Assembly: GCA_030247725.1 (NCBI GenBank)
Contig: JAOTRT010000004.1
Span: 124,001-188,000, forward strand
Direction of reading: 5' to 3'
Length of the DNA: 64,000 nt
DNA from: Candidatus Nitricoxidireducens bremensis
GTDB lineage: Bacteria; Pseudomonadota; Gammaproteobacteria; Burkholderiales; Rhodocyclaceae
The translations under genes and the position numbers were made by a program. Position 1 is the stretch's first letter; each line of letters opens with the position of its first letter. Shown here piece by piece: positions 56,802 to 64,000 of this stretch. The notes beneath the pieces are model-generated. The model saw nothing but the letters and a program-made list of their open reading frames with translations. It was not told the DNA's origin and ran no database searches.

Positions 56802-56844
56802 GTCGTCATCCTCCGTCTGCGGATGCGGAGCCGGGGCACCCGCC

Positions 56845-56867
56845 CTTCATCCGTCCTATGGATGAAG
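56845..56867 (-). terminator. hairpin after truA
   Basis: CTTCATCC (56845-56852) and GGATGAAG (56860-56867) form a perfect 8-bp stem with a 7-nt loop in the 82-bp gap between truA and the 106-aa gene. There is no T-tract. Confidence 0.4.
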
Positions 56868-56883
56868 CTTAGCACCGCCGCCT

Positions 56884-57669
56884 CTAAAACCGCAGCGGCA
56901 CGGTATCCGGCGCCGTCGCGGGCAACTGCCAGGCAGCATCGTATTCGACGCCGGCAAAGTAGAGACCAGCGGGATCGAAGGTCGGCGCCGCCAGGCTGCG
57001 GTCGCGCCGGGCCAGGAGATCGGCCATCCAGGCCGGCGGCTGCTTGCCCAGCCCCACCTGGACGAGGGAGCCGACCAGATTGCGCACCATATGGTGCAGG
57101 AAGGCGCTGGCGCGGAAGTCGAAGACGATGCAGTCGCCCTGGACCGACACGTCGGCCCGATAGAGCGTCTTGACCGGCGATTTGGCCTGGCATTCGGCCG
57201 CCCGGAAGGCCGAGAAATCGTGCTCGCCCAGCAGCAGGGCCGCCGCCTGCCGCATGGGGGCGACGGCCAGGGGGCGGTGGTGCCACCCCACCCGGCCCGA
57301 CAGGAGCGCCGGCCTGACGGGCCGATTAAGCAGCAGGTAGCGGTAGCTGCGCGACCGGGCCGAAAAGCGCGCATGGAATTCCGCATCCACCTCGCGGGCC
57401 CAGGTGACGGCCACCGTGGCCGGCAGGTGGGCATTGACGCCCCGCACCCAGGCCGTCAGGGGACGGACGGCCTCCGTATCGAAATGGACGACCTGGGCCA
57501 GGGCGTGGACGCCGGCGTCTGTGCGGCCGGCGCAGACGACGCGCAGGGAATGGCCGCAGATGCGGGCGATGGCGGCTTCGAGGGCGTCCTGGACGCCGGC
57601 GCCGTTCGGCTGGGACTGCCAGCCGACGAAGCCGGCGCCGTCGTACTCGATGCCCAGGGCGATCCTCAT
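56884..57669 (-). CDS. truA: tRNA pseudouridine(38-40) synthase TruA
   Basis: 261 aa from the ATG at 57669 (MRIALGIEYDGAGFVGWQSQ). The catalytic Asp is in VCAGRTDAGVHALAQVVHFD. FLHHMVRNLVGSLVQVGLG is the conserved C-terminal motif. Its ATG overlaps the stop of the upstream membrane-protein gene. It follows fimV in the order usual for betaproteobacteria. Confidence 0.98.
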   Translation of the reverse strand: MRIALGIEYDGAGFVGWQSQPNGAGVQDALEAAIARICGHSLRVVCAGRTDAGVHALAQVVHFDTEAVRPLTAWVRGVNAHLPATVAVTWAREVDAEFHARFSARSRSYRYLLLNRPVRPALLSGRVGWHHRPLAVAPMRQAAALLLGEHDFSAFRAAECQAKSPVKTLYRADVSVQGDCIVFDFRASAFLHHMVRNLVGSLVQVGLGKQPPAWMADLLARRDRSLAAPTFDPAGLYFAGVEYDAAWQLPATAPDTVPLRF

Positions 57670-58247
57670 AAGGCCACCACGCCGCCCGTCACGCACAGCA
57701 GGGCGGCCCAGTCGAACCAGCGCGCCGGCCGGACCTCCAGGGCCAGGCTGGCGGGGCCGATATCCGCGTCGCCGAGCCAGACCTTCCAGCCGCCCACCCC
57801 GTCCTCGACGAAATCGATCACCAGCATCAGGCGTACGACGATGCGCTCCCGCAGGCCCGGCCAGGGAAACAGGGGGGCCAGCAGCCAATGGAGGCCGGCG
57901 ACGAGGCCGCGGCTGCCCAGGTGTTCATGCAGGATCGCCAGGGTGGCCAGCAGGATGAGCAGACGGGTCAGGTGTTCCCCGGCCTGGACGAGACCATCGA
58001 CGGTGATGCCCATCCGGTCCAGGGGCGGCGGCGCCAGCAGACCAGGCGTGGCGATGGCGAACAGGACGGCGATGGAAAGCAGGAGCCAGCGTGCCCGCCG
58101 CAGCAGGGTGGCCGTCCGCGCCGTCGCATAGGCCAGGGCGGCGACCAGGGCCAGGGCGGTGGCGGGGGCCAGCGCGGACAGGGAATAACGCGGCAGCAGC
58201 AATGCGCACCCCGCCCAGATCAGCAGCAGGGTCGCAGGATGGAACAT
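57666..58247 (-). CDS. membrane protein, possibly CbiQ/EcfT-like
   Basis: 193 aa with about four hydrophobic segments in the first 120 residues (LLLIWAGCALLLPRYSLSAL, LALVAALAYATA, WLLLSIAVLFAIATPGLLA, LLILLATLAILHEHLG). The pattern vaguely resembles the T component of ECF transporters, but the Ala-Arg-Gly-type coupling motifs are not evident. It lies between fimV and truA and overlaps truA (ATGA). The family call is weak. Confidence 0.5.
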   Translation of the reverse strand: MFHPATLLLIWAGCALLLPRYSLSALAPATALALVAALAYATARTATLLRRARWLLLSIAVLFAIATPGLLAPPPLDRMGITVDGLVQAGEHLTRLLILLATLAILHEHLGSRGLVAGLHWLLAPLFPWPGLRERIVVRLMLVIDFVEDGVGGWKVWLGDADIGPASLALEVRPARWFDWAALLCVTGGVVAL

Positions 58248-58298
58248 GGGGATTTGCGACCGGCTGCGACGACGCTACATCGCCGCAGCCGACTGGAC

Positions 58299-61200
58299 TC
58301 AGTCCAGGCTGGCGAGCTTGTTGCGCGCCGTTTCCTGTTGCGCCGGGCTGCCTTCGTTGATGACCTCCGTCAGCAGCTCGCGGGCCCCTTCCTTGTCGCC
58401 CATTTCCTCGTAGGCGAGGGCGAGTTCGAGCTTGGTGGCGGCCTCGGCATTGTCCTCGGTGGGCGACGCGGGCGCAGCCTCGGCGGCCGGGGCCTCCGGT
58501 TCCGGGACGACGGCCGCTTCGGGCAATTCGGCGGGCAGATCGAGATCGAAGGAGAGCGCCGACTCCGCCTCCGCCGGGGCCTCGACGGCCGGCTCGGTCT
58601 CAGTCTCGGCCGGCAGGGCCAGGTCCAGATCAATGGCGGACTCCGGTTCCGGGACCGCGGCGGGTTCCATTTCCGCTGCAGCGACAGGTTCCGGTTCGGG
58701 AGCCGCAACGGGTTCCGGCGCGGGCATCTCGATCATCGGCATTTCCAGTGAGGGCGCCGGCGGCTCTTCGGCCACGGGGACGGTTTCCGCCGTCATCTCG
58801 ATGGCGGGCATCGCCAGGGCGAGCTCGGCTTCCTCTGCAACGGTCGGCACGGCCAGGGACATGTCCTCCGGCACTTCGACGACGGGCATGTCCAGCGACA
58901 GGGCGGCCGGCTCGGCGGCCGGGGCTTCCTCCGCCGGGGCCGCGGCGACGGCTTCCGGTTCGCCCAGGTCCAGGCTGATCGAAGACAGATCGATGGCGGC
59001 GATTTCCGCCGGCGGTTCGGCGACCGGCGCCGCGGCCTCTTCTTCCGCAGGGGGGGCGCCGAGATCGAAATCGAAATCGAGGACCGCCGCCTCGCCAGCC
59101 GGGGCTTCCGCGGGGGCGGGCGCTTCGGCCGCAGGAGCTTCGGCCGCCGCTTCCTCCACCGGGGCACCGAGATCGAGATCGAGGACGGCCGGCTCATCCG
59201 CTGCGGGCAGAACGGCTTCCTCCGCCGGCGCGGCCGACGGTGCGCCCAGGTCCAGATCGAAGTCCAGGCTCATGACGTCATCGGCCGCAGCCGCGGGGGC
59301 CTCGGCCGGCGCTTCCGCAGCCGCCTCTGCAGGGGCTTCTGCCGCAGCTTCCGGCGCCGGACCACCCAGATCGAGATCGAAATCGAGGGAGGCGGGAATT
59401 TCCTCGGGGGCCGCTTCGGCTTCCGGTGCCGCCTCGGCGACGGGTTCCGCGACGGCCATCTGCGCCAGGGCGCCGGCCATCACCACGGTTTCGCCGGCGG
59501 CAAGGGATTCATCCGCCGCCTCGGCTGCAGCCGGCTCCGCGGGGGCCGGCTCGGCCGCAGCGGCGCTGCCGCCGTAAAGGGCATTGGTCGGATCGACAGC
59601 AAGACCCAGGCTGACTGCCTTGTCCCACTCCTCGCCGCTGCCGCCGGTCAGAGCGAAGAGCTCACGGGCCACAGCCTCGAAACGCGCGGCATCCTTGCGG
59701 GTGGCATAGATCTCCAGCAGCTTGAGGTGGATGGCCCGCCGTGCCGGATCGGTCTTGAGGGCCTCCAGCAGAATTTCCTCGGCCTGGCGGTCGCGGCCGT
59801 AGGCGATGTAGACATCCGCCTCGGCCACCGGGTCCACGCCCTCGTCGCCGGCCATGCCGGCAACGCTGTCCGGACTGAAGTCGGTGGGCATGGCGGCGCC
59901 GGTGTCGATGCTCTCGCCGCCGGTGGTGGTCGCGAACACGGAACTGCCCGCGGCCGTGTCGATGCCGCTGCCGGCCTCTTCGGCGGCCTGCTTGCGCTTG
60001 CGCCAAGCCTTGAAGCCCAGGTAACCGAGCAACAGGGCAAGCACGCCTCCGCCGCCGAAGACGAGATCGGGATTCTCTTCGACGAAGCTAGCGGGCTCCG
60101 GCGGAGGCGGCGGCGGCACAGCCGGCTTCGCGGGCACCGGCGGCTTGGCGGGAGGAGCCGCCTGCTCGGCAGGCTTCGGCGCCTCCGTCGGCTGGGGCGC
60201 TTCCACCGGTTTGACGGCCTCGGCAGCACGCGGCGCTTCCGCCGGCTTGACGGCTGCAGGCACCGGCTTCTTGGCTTCGGCCGCCGGCTTGGCGGCCTGG
60301 GCCTGGGCTTGCACCTTGGCACCGGCCGTGCTCTTGAGTTCGGCGAGTTTCTTCAGATCGCCGAGGTTCTTCTCCAGCTCGGCGATACGGCTGTTGGCGT
60401 CCTTGATGGCCTTGTCCCGGGCGATCAGGTCCTCCTCGATGGCGGCGCGCCCCTTGCCTGTCACCTTGCCGCCGTCCTTGCCCGCATCGCTGCGGGAGAC
60501 TTCGAGCTTGTCCTTGCCGGCGGCCGGAGCGGGAACCTTGTCCTCCACCCGCGGGGCGATTTTGCCGGTCACCACCTGCTTGGGCGCCTCCTCCCTGGCG
60601 GGGGCGGCAGCTGCGACGGCGGCGAGCTTCTTGCGATAGGCGTTGAAATCCGATGCCTGGGCAACGATGATCTTGCGGGCCTCGCCCTGCTCGATGCCGG
60701 CGGCCACGTCCTTCTCGGGAATGGCGAGGATCTTGCCGGCACGCAGGCGGTTCATGTTGCCGTCGTCGAAGATATCCTTGTTGGTGCGGAACAGCGCCAC
60801 CAGCATCTGGTCCAGGCTGACGCCCTCGGGCTTCGTTTCGGCGGCGATCTTCGACAGGGTGTCCCCCGCCTTGACCACGCGGGTGCCGCCTTCCGGGGCC
60901 TTTTCGACGGGCTTCTCGGCGGGCTTTGCGGCAGGCTTCTCCGCCATCCGCGGCGCCGGTTTCGCCTCGACGGGTACCGGCTTCTTGAGCAGCTTTTCGT
61001 CAACGGGGGCGGCGGCACGGGGCTCGGGAAGCCGCGGCGCAATGGTGCCGGCCTCCGGCTCCCTGGCCGGCGCGGGGACAACGGCGGGCGCAGCGGGGGC
61101 TGCCGCTTCCTTGCGCACCTCGGGGGCCGTCACCGGTACCGGCGCGGGTACCGGCTTCTGGAAGACGTCCGGCGGATCGAGCAGGAAGGTGTATTCGCGC

Positions 61201-61574
61201 ACCAGCCGTCCCGACGCCCAATTGACCTCCACCAGCATGTCGACGAAAGGCTCGTTGAGGGGGCGATCGGAACTGACGCGCAGGAAGGGCTGGCCGTTCG
61301 GGCGCTTGTCCAGGCTGAAACGGATGCTGGCAAGCACCGGCGCATATTCGATGCCGGCGTTCCGGAAAGCCTCCGCCGAAGCCAGGCGGGCCGACAGGGA
61401 GGAATACTCGTCCCGGCTGGCAGTCAGTTCGATCTCGGCCCGCAAGGGCTGACCGAGAGCGGAAACGACGGTGAGCTTACCGAGACCCGCGGCCTGGGCG
61501 GCCATTGGCGCAAAGGCCAGGGCCACGGCCAGAACGGTGGATTTGAGCCGGTTTTGTTTATCTGTTTTCGACAC
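58299..61574 (-). CDS. fimV: FimV-family peptidoglycan-binding hub protein
   Basis: 1091 aa from a GTG at 61574 (GGGGAGG ribosome binding site six bases upstream). Signal peptide ends near AAQAAG. The conserved N-terminal domain (LGKLTVVSALGQPLRAEIEL) is followed by a LysM domain (about 235-295, RVVKAGDTLSKIAAE). After a coiled coil around 385-425 and a Pro/Ala linker comes a single membrane helix (about 518-540, [20 protein letters not shown]). The cytoplasmic part carries TPR-like units, a long acidic Ala/Glu/Pro region with repeated FDLDLGAP-type motifs, and the C-terminal FimV domain (KLELALAYEEMGDKEGAREL). FimV organises type IV pili and polar or cAMP signalling in relatives. Confidence 0.95.
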   Translation of the reverse strand: MSKTDKQNRLKSTVLAVALAFAPMAAQAAGLGKLTVVSALGQPLRAEIELTASRDEYSSLSARLASAEAFRNAGIEYAPVLASIRFSLDKRPNGQPFLRVSSDRPLNEPFVDMLVEVNWASGRLVREYTFLLDPPDVFQKPVPAPVPVTAPEVRKEAAAPAAPAVVPAPAREPEAGTIAPRLPEPRAAAPVDEKLLKKPVPVEAKPAPRMAEKPAAKPAEKPVEKAPEGGTRVVKAGDTLSKIAAETKPEGVSLDQMLVALFRTNKDIFDDGNMNRLRAGKILAIPEKDVAAGIEQGEARKIIVAQASDFNAYRKKLAAVAAAAPAREEAPKQVVTGKIAPRVEDKVPAPAAGKDKLEVSRSDAGKDGGKVTGKGRAAIEEDLIARDKAIKDANSRIAELEKNLGDLKKLAELKSTAGAKVQAQAQAAKPAAEAKKPVPAAVKPAEAPRAAEAVKPVEAPQPTEAPKPAEQAAPPAKPPVPAKPAVPPPPPPEPASFVEENPDLVFGGGGVLALLLGYLGFKAWRKRKQAAEEAGSGIDTAAGSSVFATTTGGESIDTGAAMPTDFSPDSVAGMAGDEGVDPVAEADVYIAYGRDRQAEEILLEALKTDPARRAIHLKLLEIYATRKDAARFEAVARELFALTGGSGEEWDKAVSLGLAVDPTNALYGGSAAAAEPAPAEPAAAEAADESLAAGETVVMAGALAQMAVAEPVAEAAPEAEAAPEEIPASLDFDLDLGGPAPEAAAEAPAEAAAEAPAEAPAAAADDVMSLDFDLDLGAPSAAPAEEAVLPAADEPAVLDLDLGAPVEEAAAEAPAAEAPAPAEAPAGEAAVLDFDFDLGAPPAEEEAAAPVAEPPAEIAAIDLSSISLDLGEPEAVAAAPAEEAPAAEPAALSLDMPVVEVPEDMSLAVPTVAEEAELALAMPAIEMTAETVPVAEEPPAPSLEMPMIEMPAPEPVAAPEPEPVAAAEMEPAAVPEPESAIDLDLALPAETETEPAVEAPAEAESALSFDLDLPAELPEAAVVPEPEAPAAEAAPASPTEDNAEAATKLELALAYEEMGDKEGARELLTEVINEGSPAQQETARNKLASLD

Positions 61575-61679
61575 AGCGCCTCCCCGGGGGGATGTATTAG
61601 CAGTAATCAAAATAACATCATGGCCTTAGGCTTGCAAGCTCAACCTTTGCTTCATGTCCCGGGGCCTGTGGCGAAAATA

Positions 61680-62786
61680 TCAGTCCAGCAGGATGCGCAG
61701 CATGCGGCGCAGCGGCTCGGCGGCTCCCCAGAGCAACTGGTCGCCGACCGTGAAGGCCGACAGGTACTGGGGTCCCATGGACAGCTTGCGCAGGCGGCCC
61801 ACTGGCGTGGTCAGGGTGCCGGTGACGGCGGCGGGGGTCAGTTCCCGCATGGTGACGTCGCGCTGGTTGGGGACCACCTTGGCCCATTGGTTGTGGGCGG
61901 CCAGCAGGCCTTCGATTTCGGCAATCGGCACATCTTTCTTGAGCTTGATGGTCAGGGCCTGGGAGTGGCAACGCATGGCGCCGATGCGCACACACAGGCC
62001 GTCCACGGGGATCGGGCTCGCCGAGAGGCCGAGGATCTTGTTGGTCTCGGCCTGGCCCTTCCACTCTTCCTTGCTCTGGCCGTTGCCCAGGTCCTTGTCG
62101 ATCCAGGGGATCAGGGAGCCGGCCAGGGGCACGCCGAAATTGGAGGTGGGGAAGGAATCGTCGCGCAGGATGCCGGCGACTTCCCGGTCGATGTCGAGGA
62201 TGGCGGAGGCCGGGTCGTCGAGCAGGCTCTTGGCGACCTTGTGGGCCTCGCCCATCTGGTTGAGCAGTTCGCGCATGTTCTGCGCGCCGGCGCCGGAAGC
62301 GGCCTGGTAGGTCATGGAAGTCAGCCACTCCACCAGGTCGGCCTTGAACAGGCCGCCCAGGGCCATCAGCATCAGGGACACGGTGCAGTTGCCGCCGATC
62401 CAGTTGTTGCCGCCCTTGGCCAGGGAGTCCTTGATGACGTGGAGGTTCACCGGGTCGAGGATGATGACGGCGTCGTCCTTCATGCGCAGGGACGAGGCCG
62501 CATCGATCCAGTGGCCCTTCCAGCCGGCTTCGCGCAGCTTGGGGAAGACTTCGTTGGTGTAGTCGCCGCCCTGGCAGGTGATGACGATGTCCATGGCCTT
62601 GAGATCGTCCACGCTCTTGGCGTCCTTGAGGGGCGCACCGCCGCCCTCGGCGGGACCCTTACCGCCCACGTTGGACGTGGTGAAGAACACCGGCTCGATC
62701 AGGCCGAAATCGCTTTCCTCGCGCATGCGCTGCATAAGCACGGAGCCCACCATGCCGCGCCAACCCACCAGACCTACTCGCTTCAT
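61680..62786 (-). CDS. asd: aspartate-semialdehyde dehydrogenase
   Basis: 368 aa. Reduces aspartyl phosphate for lysine, threonine, methionine and diaminopimelate synthesis. N-terminal NADP loop [18 protein letters not shown]. The catalytic Cys lies in [19 protein letters not shown] and the His in [20 protein letters not shown]. The Gram-negative form ([13 protein letters not shown]) is recognisable. leuB is 28 bp upstream and fimV lies downstream, the common betaproteobacterial order. Confidence 0.98.
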   Translation of the reverse strand: MKRVGLVGWRGMVGSVLMQRMREESDFGLIEPVFFTTSNVGGKGPAEGGGAPLKDAKSVDDLKAMDIVITCQGGDYTNEVFPKLREAGWKGHWIDAASSLRMKDDAVIILDPVNLHVIKDSLAKGGNNWIGGNCTVSLMLMALGGLFKADLVEWLTSMTYQAASGAGAQNMRELLNQMGEAHKVAKSLLDDPASAILDIDREVAGILRDDSFPTSNFGVPLAGSLIPWIDKDLGNGQSKEEWKGQAETNKILGLSASPIPVDGLCVRIGAMRCHSQALTIKLKKDVPIAEIEGLLAAHNQWAKVVPNQRDVTMRELTPAAVTGTLTTPVGRLRKLSMGPQYLSAFTVGDQLLWGAAEPLRRMLRILLD

Positions 62787-62814
62787 TTCAGTTTTCCTCG
62801 AATGACAGTTTCTC

Positions 62815-63870
62815 TTACAGCGCCGCGAGTACCGCGTCGCCCATTTCTTTCGTACCGACCGCTTTCATACCGGATTCAGCGATGTCGCCGGTGCGCACGC
62901 CCTTCGCCAGCACCCGCTTCACGGCGGCCTCGATGCGGTCGGCCGGCTCGCCCAGCCCGAAGCTGTAGCGCAGCATCATGGCCGCCGACAGGATCGTCGC
63001 CAGCGGGTTGGCGATGTTCTTGCCGGCGATGTCCGGCGCCGAGCCGTGGATGGGCTCGTAGAGGCCGAAGTTCTTCTCGTTGAGTGAGGCTGACGGCAGC
63101 ATGCCGATGGAGCCCGTCAGCATGGAGGCCTCGTCCGAGAGGATGTCGCCGAACATGTTGCCCGTGACGATGACGTCGAACTGCTTGGGGTTCTTGAGCA
63201 GCTGCATCGCCGCGTTGTCCACGTACTGGTGCGTCAACTCGACTTCGGGATATTCCTTGCCCACCGCCGTGACCACTTCGCGCCAGAGCTGCATGGTGTC
63301 GAGCACGTTGGCCTTGTCCACCGAGCACAGGCGCTTGTTGCGCTTCATGGCGGCCTGGAAGCCCACATGGGCGACGCGGCGGATCTCGCTCTCCGAGTAG
63401 CGCATGGTGTCGAAGCCCTCGCGCTCGCCGTTGGCCAGCGTGTGGATGCCGCGCGGCTTGCCGAAGTAGATGTCGCCGGTCAGCTCGCGGATGATGAGGA
63501 TGTCGAGCCCCGCCACCACCTCGGGCTTCAGGGTCGAGGCATGCACCAGCTCCGGATATACCATCGCCGGGCGGAAGTTGGCGAACAGGTTGAGTTCCTT
63601 GCGCAGGCCCAGGATGGCCTGCTCGGGCCGCAGTTCCCGCGGCAGGGTGTCGAGGCTGAAATCGCCCACGGCGCCGAACAGCACGGCATCGGCTTCCTTG
63701 GCCAGCTTGAGGGTGGCCTCGGGCAGCGGGTGGCCCTTGGTGCGGTAGCCGGCGCCGCCGACGGGCGCCTCTTCCATTTCGAACTTGAGGTCCAGCGCCT
63801 TGAGCACGCGCACCGCTTCCGCGGTGATTTCGGGGCCGATACCGTCGCCGGGCAATACGCAAATCTTCAT
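62815..63870 (-). CDS. leuB: 3-isopropylmalate dehydrogenase
   Basis: 351 aa. Oxidative decarboxylation in leucine synthesis. [20 protein letters not shown] opens the protein; [14 protein letters not shown] and [18 protein letters not shown] bind the substrate. [20 protein letters not shown] holds the metal-binding Asp residues, and [20 protein letters not shown] is the NAD-specific segment. It follows leuD, with a hairpin between them. Confidence 0.99.
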   Translation of the reverse strand: MKICVLPGDGIGPEITAEAVRVLKALDLKFEMEEAPVGGAGYRTKGHPLPEATLKLAKEADAVLFGAVGDFSLDTLPRELRPEQAILGLRKELNLFANFRPAMVYPELVHASTLKPEVVAGLDILIIRELTGDIYFGKPRGIHTLANGEREGFDTMRYSESEIRRVAHVGFQAAMKRNKRLCSVDKANVLDTMQLWREVVTAVGKEYPEVELTHQYVDNAAMQLLKNPKQFDVIVTGNMFGDILSDEASMLTGSIGMLPSASLNEKNFGLYEPIHGSAPDIAGKNIANPLATILSAAMMLRYSFGLGEPADRIEAAVKRVLAKGVRTGDIAESGMKAVGTKEMGDAVLAAL

Positions 63871-63889
63871 ACGTCCACTTTCTCAAAAT

Positions 63890-63911
63890 CGCGGTCGCGC
63901 AGACGACCGCG
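63890..63911 (-). terminator. terminator-like hairpin between leuD and leuB
   Basis: CGCGGTCG (63890-63897) and CGACCGCG (63904-63911) form a perfect 8-bp stem with a 6-nt loop. On the minus strand ATTTTGAG follows it, about 15 bp upstream of the leuB start codon. It may attenuate read-through from leuD. Confidence 0.5.
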
Positions 63912-63919
63912 GGTTCGTC

Positions 63920-64000
63920 CTATTGGGCAAACAACCAGGGTTGATCGATACGGCGCCTGGCCTCGAATTCGCGGATATTCTCCGCATGGCGCAGGGTCAG
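63920..64000 (-). CDS. leuD: 3-isopropylmalate dehydratase small subunit, 3' end only
   Basis: The last 26 codons and the stop of a minus-strand gene that enters from the right edge. The reading frame LTLRHAENIREFEARRRIDQ followed by PWLFAQ matches the C-terminus of LeuD. Together with LeuC it isomerises 2- to 3-isopropylmalate. leuB is next on the same strand. Confidence 0.9.
   Translation of the reverse strand: MTLRHAENIREFEARRRIDQPWLFAQ

Noticed and set aside
59727..63083. An 1118-codon open frame antisense to fimV and asd
   Set aside because: Shadow frame with low-complexity composition crossing two well-supported genes.

Overview
The window is high-GC chromosomal DNA of a betaproteobacterium, most likely of the Rhodocyclales. 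The evidence is the gene orders rlmE-ftsH, greA/carB/carA/dapB/bamE, fur/recN/nadK/hrcA/hemH, grpE-dnaK-dnaJ and leuD/leuB/asd/fimV/truA/trpF-trpB-trpA-accD/folC-dedD-cvpA-purF-metZ, together with a FimV of betaproteobacterial type. No rRNA, tRNA or CRISPR array was seen. Most of the window is core metabolism and house-keeping, with four accessory patches set into it.

Layout. 1-3.8 kb: a YedI-like membrane protein, ftsH and rlmE (minus strand), with yhbY divergent from rlmE. 4.2-6.0 kb: an AT-richer pair made of an AAA ATPase and a Toprim-like DUF4276 protein, probably an OLD/PARIS/AbiL-like defence module. 6.2-12.6 kb: greA, carBA, dapB and bamE (minus). 12.6-18.8 kb: fur and a GDT1-type Mn exporter (plus), recN-nadK (minus), hrcA-hemH-trxC (plus). 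18.9-21.7 kb: an EF-hand-like protein and a chemoreceptor carrying a CxxCH haem-c motif. 21.7-25.8 kb: grpE, dnaK and dnaJ with two near-consensus sigma-32 promoters; the 3' tail of dnaJ is duplicated behind a palindromic element. 25.8-33.2 kb: cysS (minus), then a TPR protein and an L,D-transpeptidase that share a C-terminal domain type, two tandem cyclophilins, lpxH and recQ (plus).

33.4-42.1 kb is the most unusual block. It holds a BLUF-like protein lacking the flavin-contact Asn, a STAS protein, and then six plus-strand genes for exported proteins: a two-repeat protein, a small His/Cys protein, a YbjN protein, a lipoprotein, a CsgG/HfaB-like lipoprotein with a peptidoglycan-binding domain, and a 703-aa protein of about 17 repeats of 34-40 residues with an Asn/Gln ladder. 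A secreted haem-oxygenase-like protein, a NarL-type regulator and a bacteriohemerythrin follow. I read this as a probable curli/holdfast-anchor-like (type VIII secretion) surface-fibre locus.

42.2-64 kb is almost entirely minus strand: rhlE, metZ, purF, cvpA, dedD, folC, then accD, trpA, trpB, trpF, an HDOD pair, truA, fimV, asd, leuB and the 3' end of leuD. The normally adjacent accD and folC are separated by about 3.1 kb of accessory DNA. Within it, 205-bp inverted repeats (three mismatches) flank a vapBC toxin-antitoxin operon with a clear promoter and operator, a TIR-domain gene and a membrane-protein gene. The last two genes each end in an attC-like palindrome in the same orientation, so they look like integron gene cassettes stranded without an integrase. 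A lone XRE-type antitoxin-like gene closes the island.
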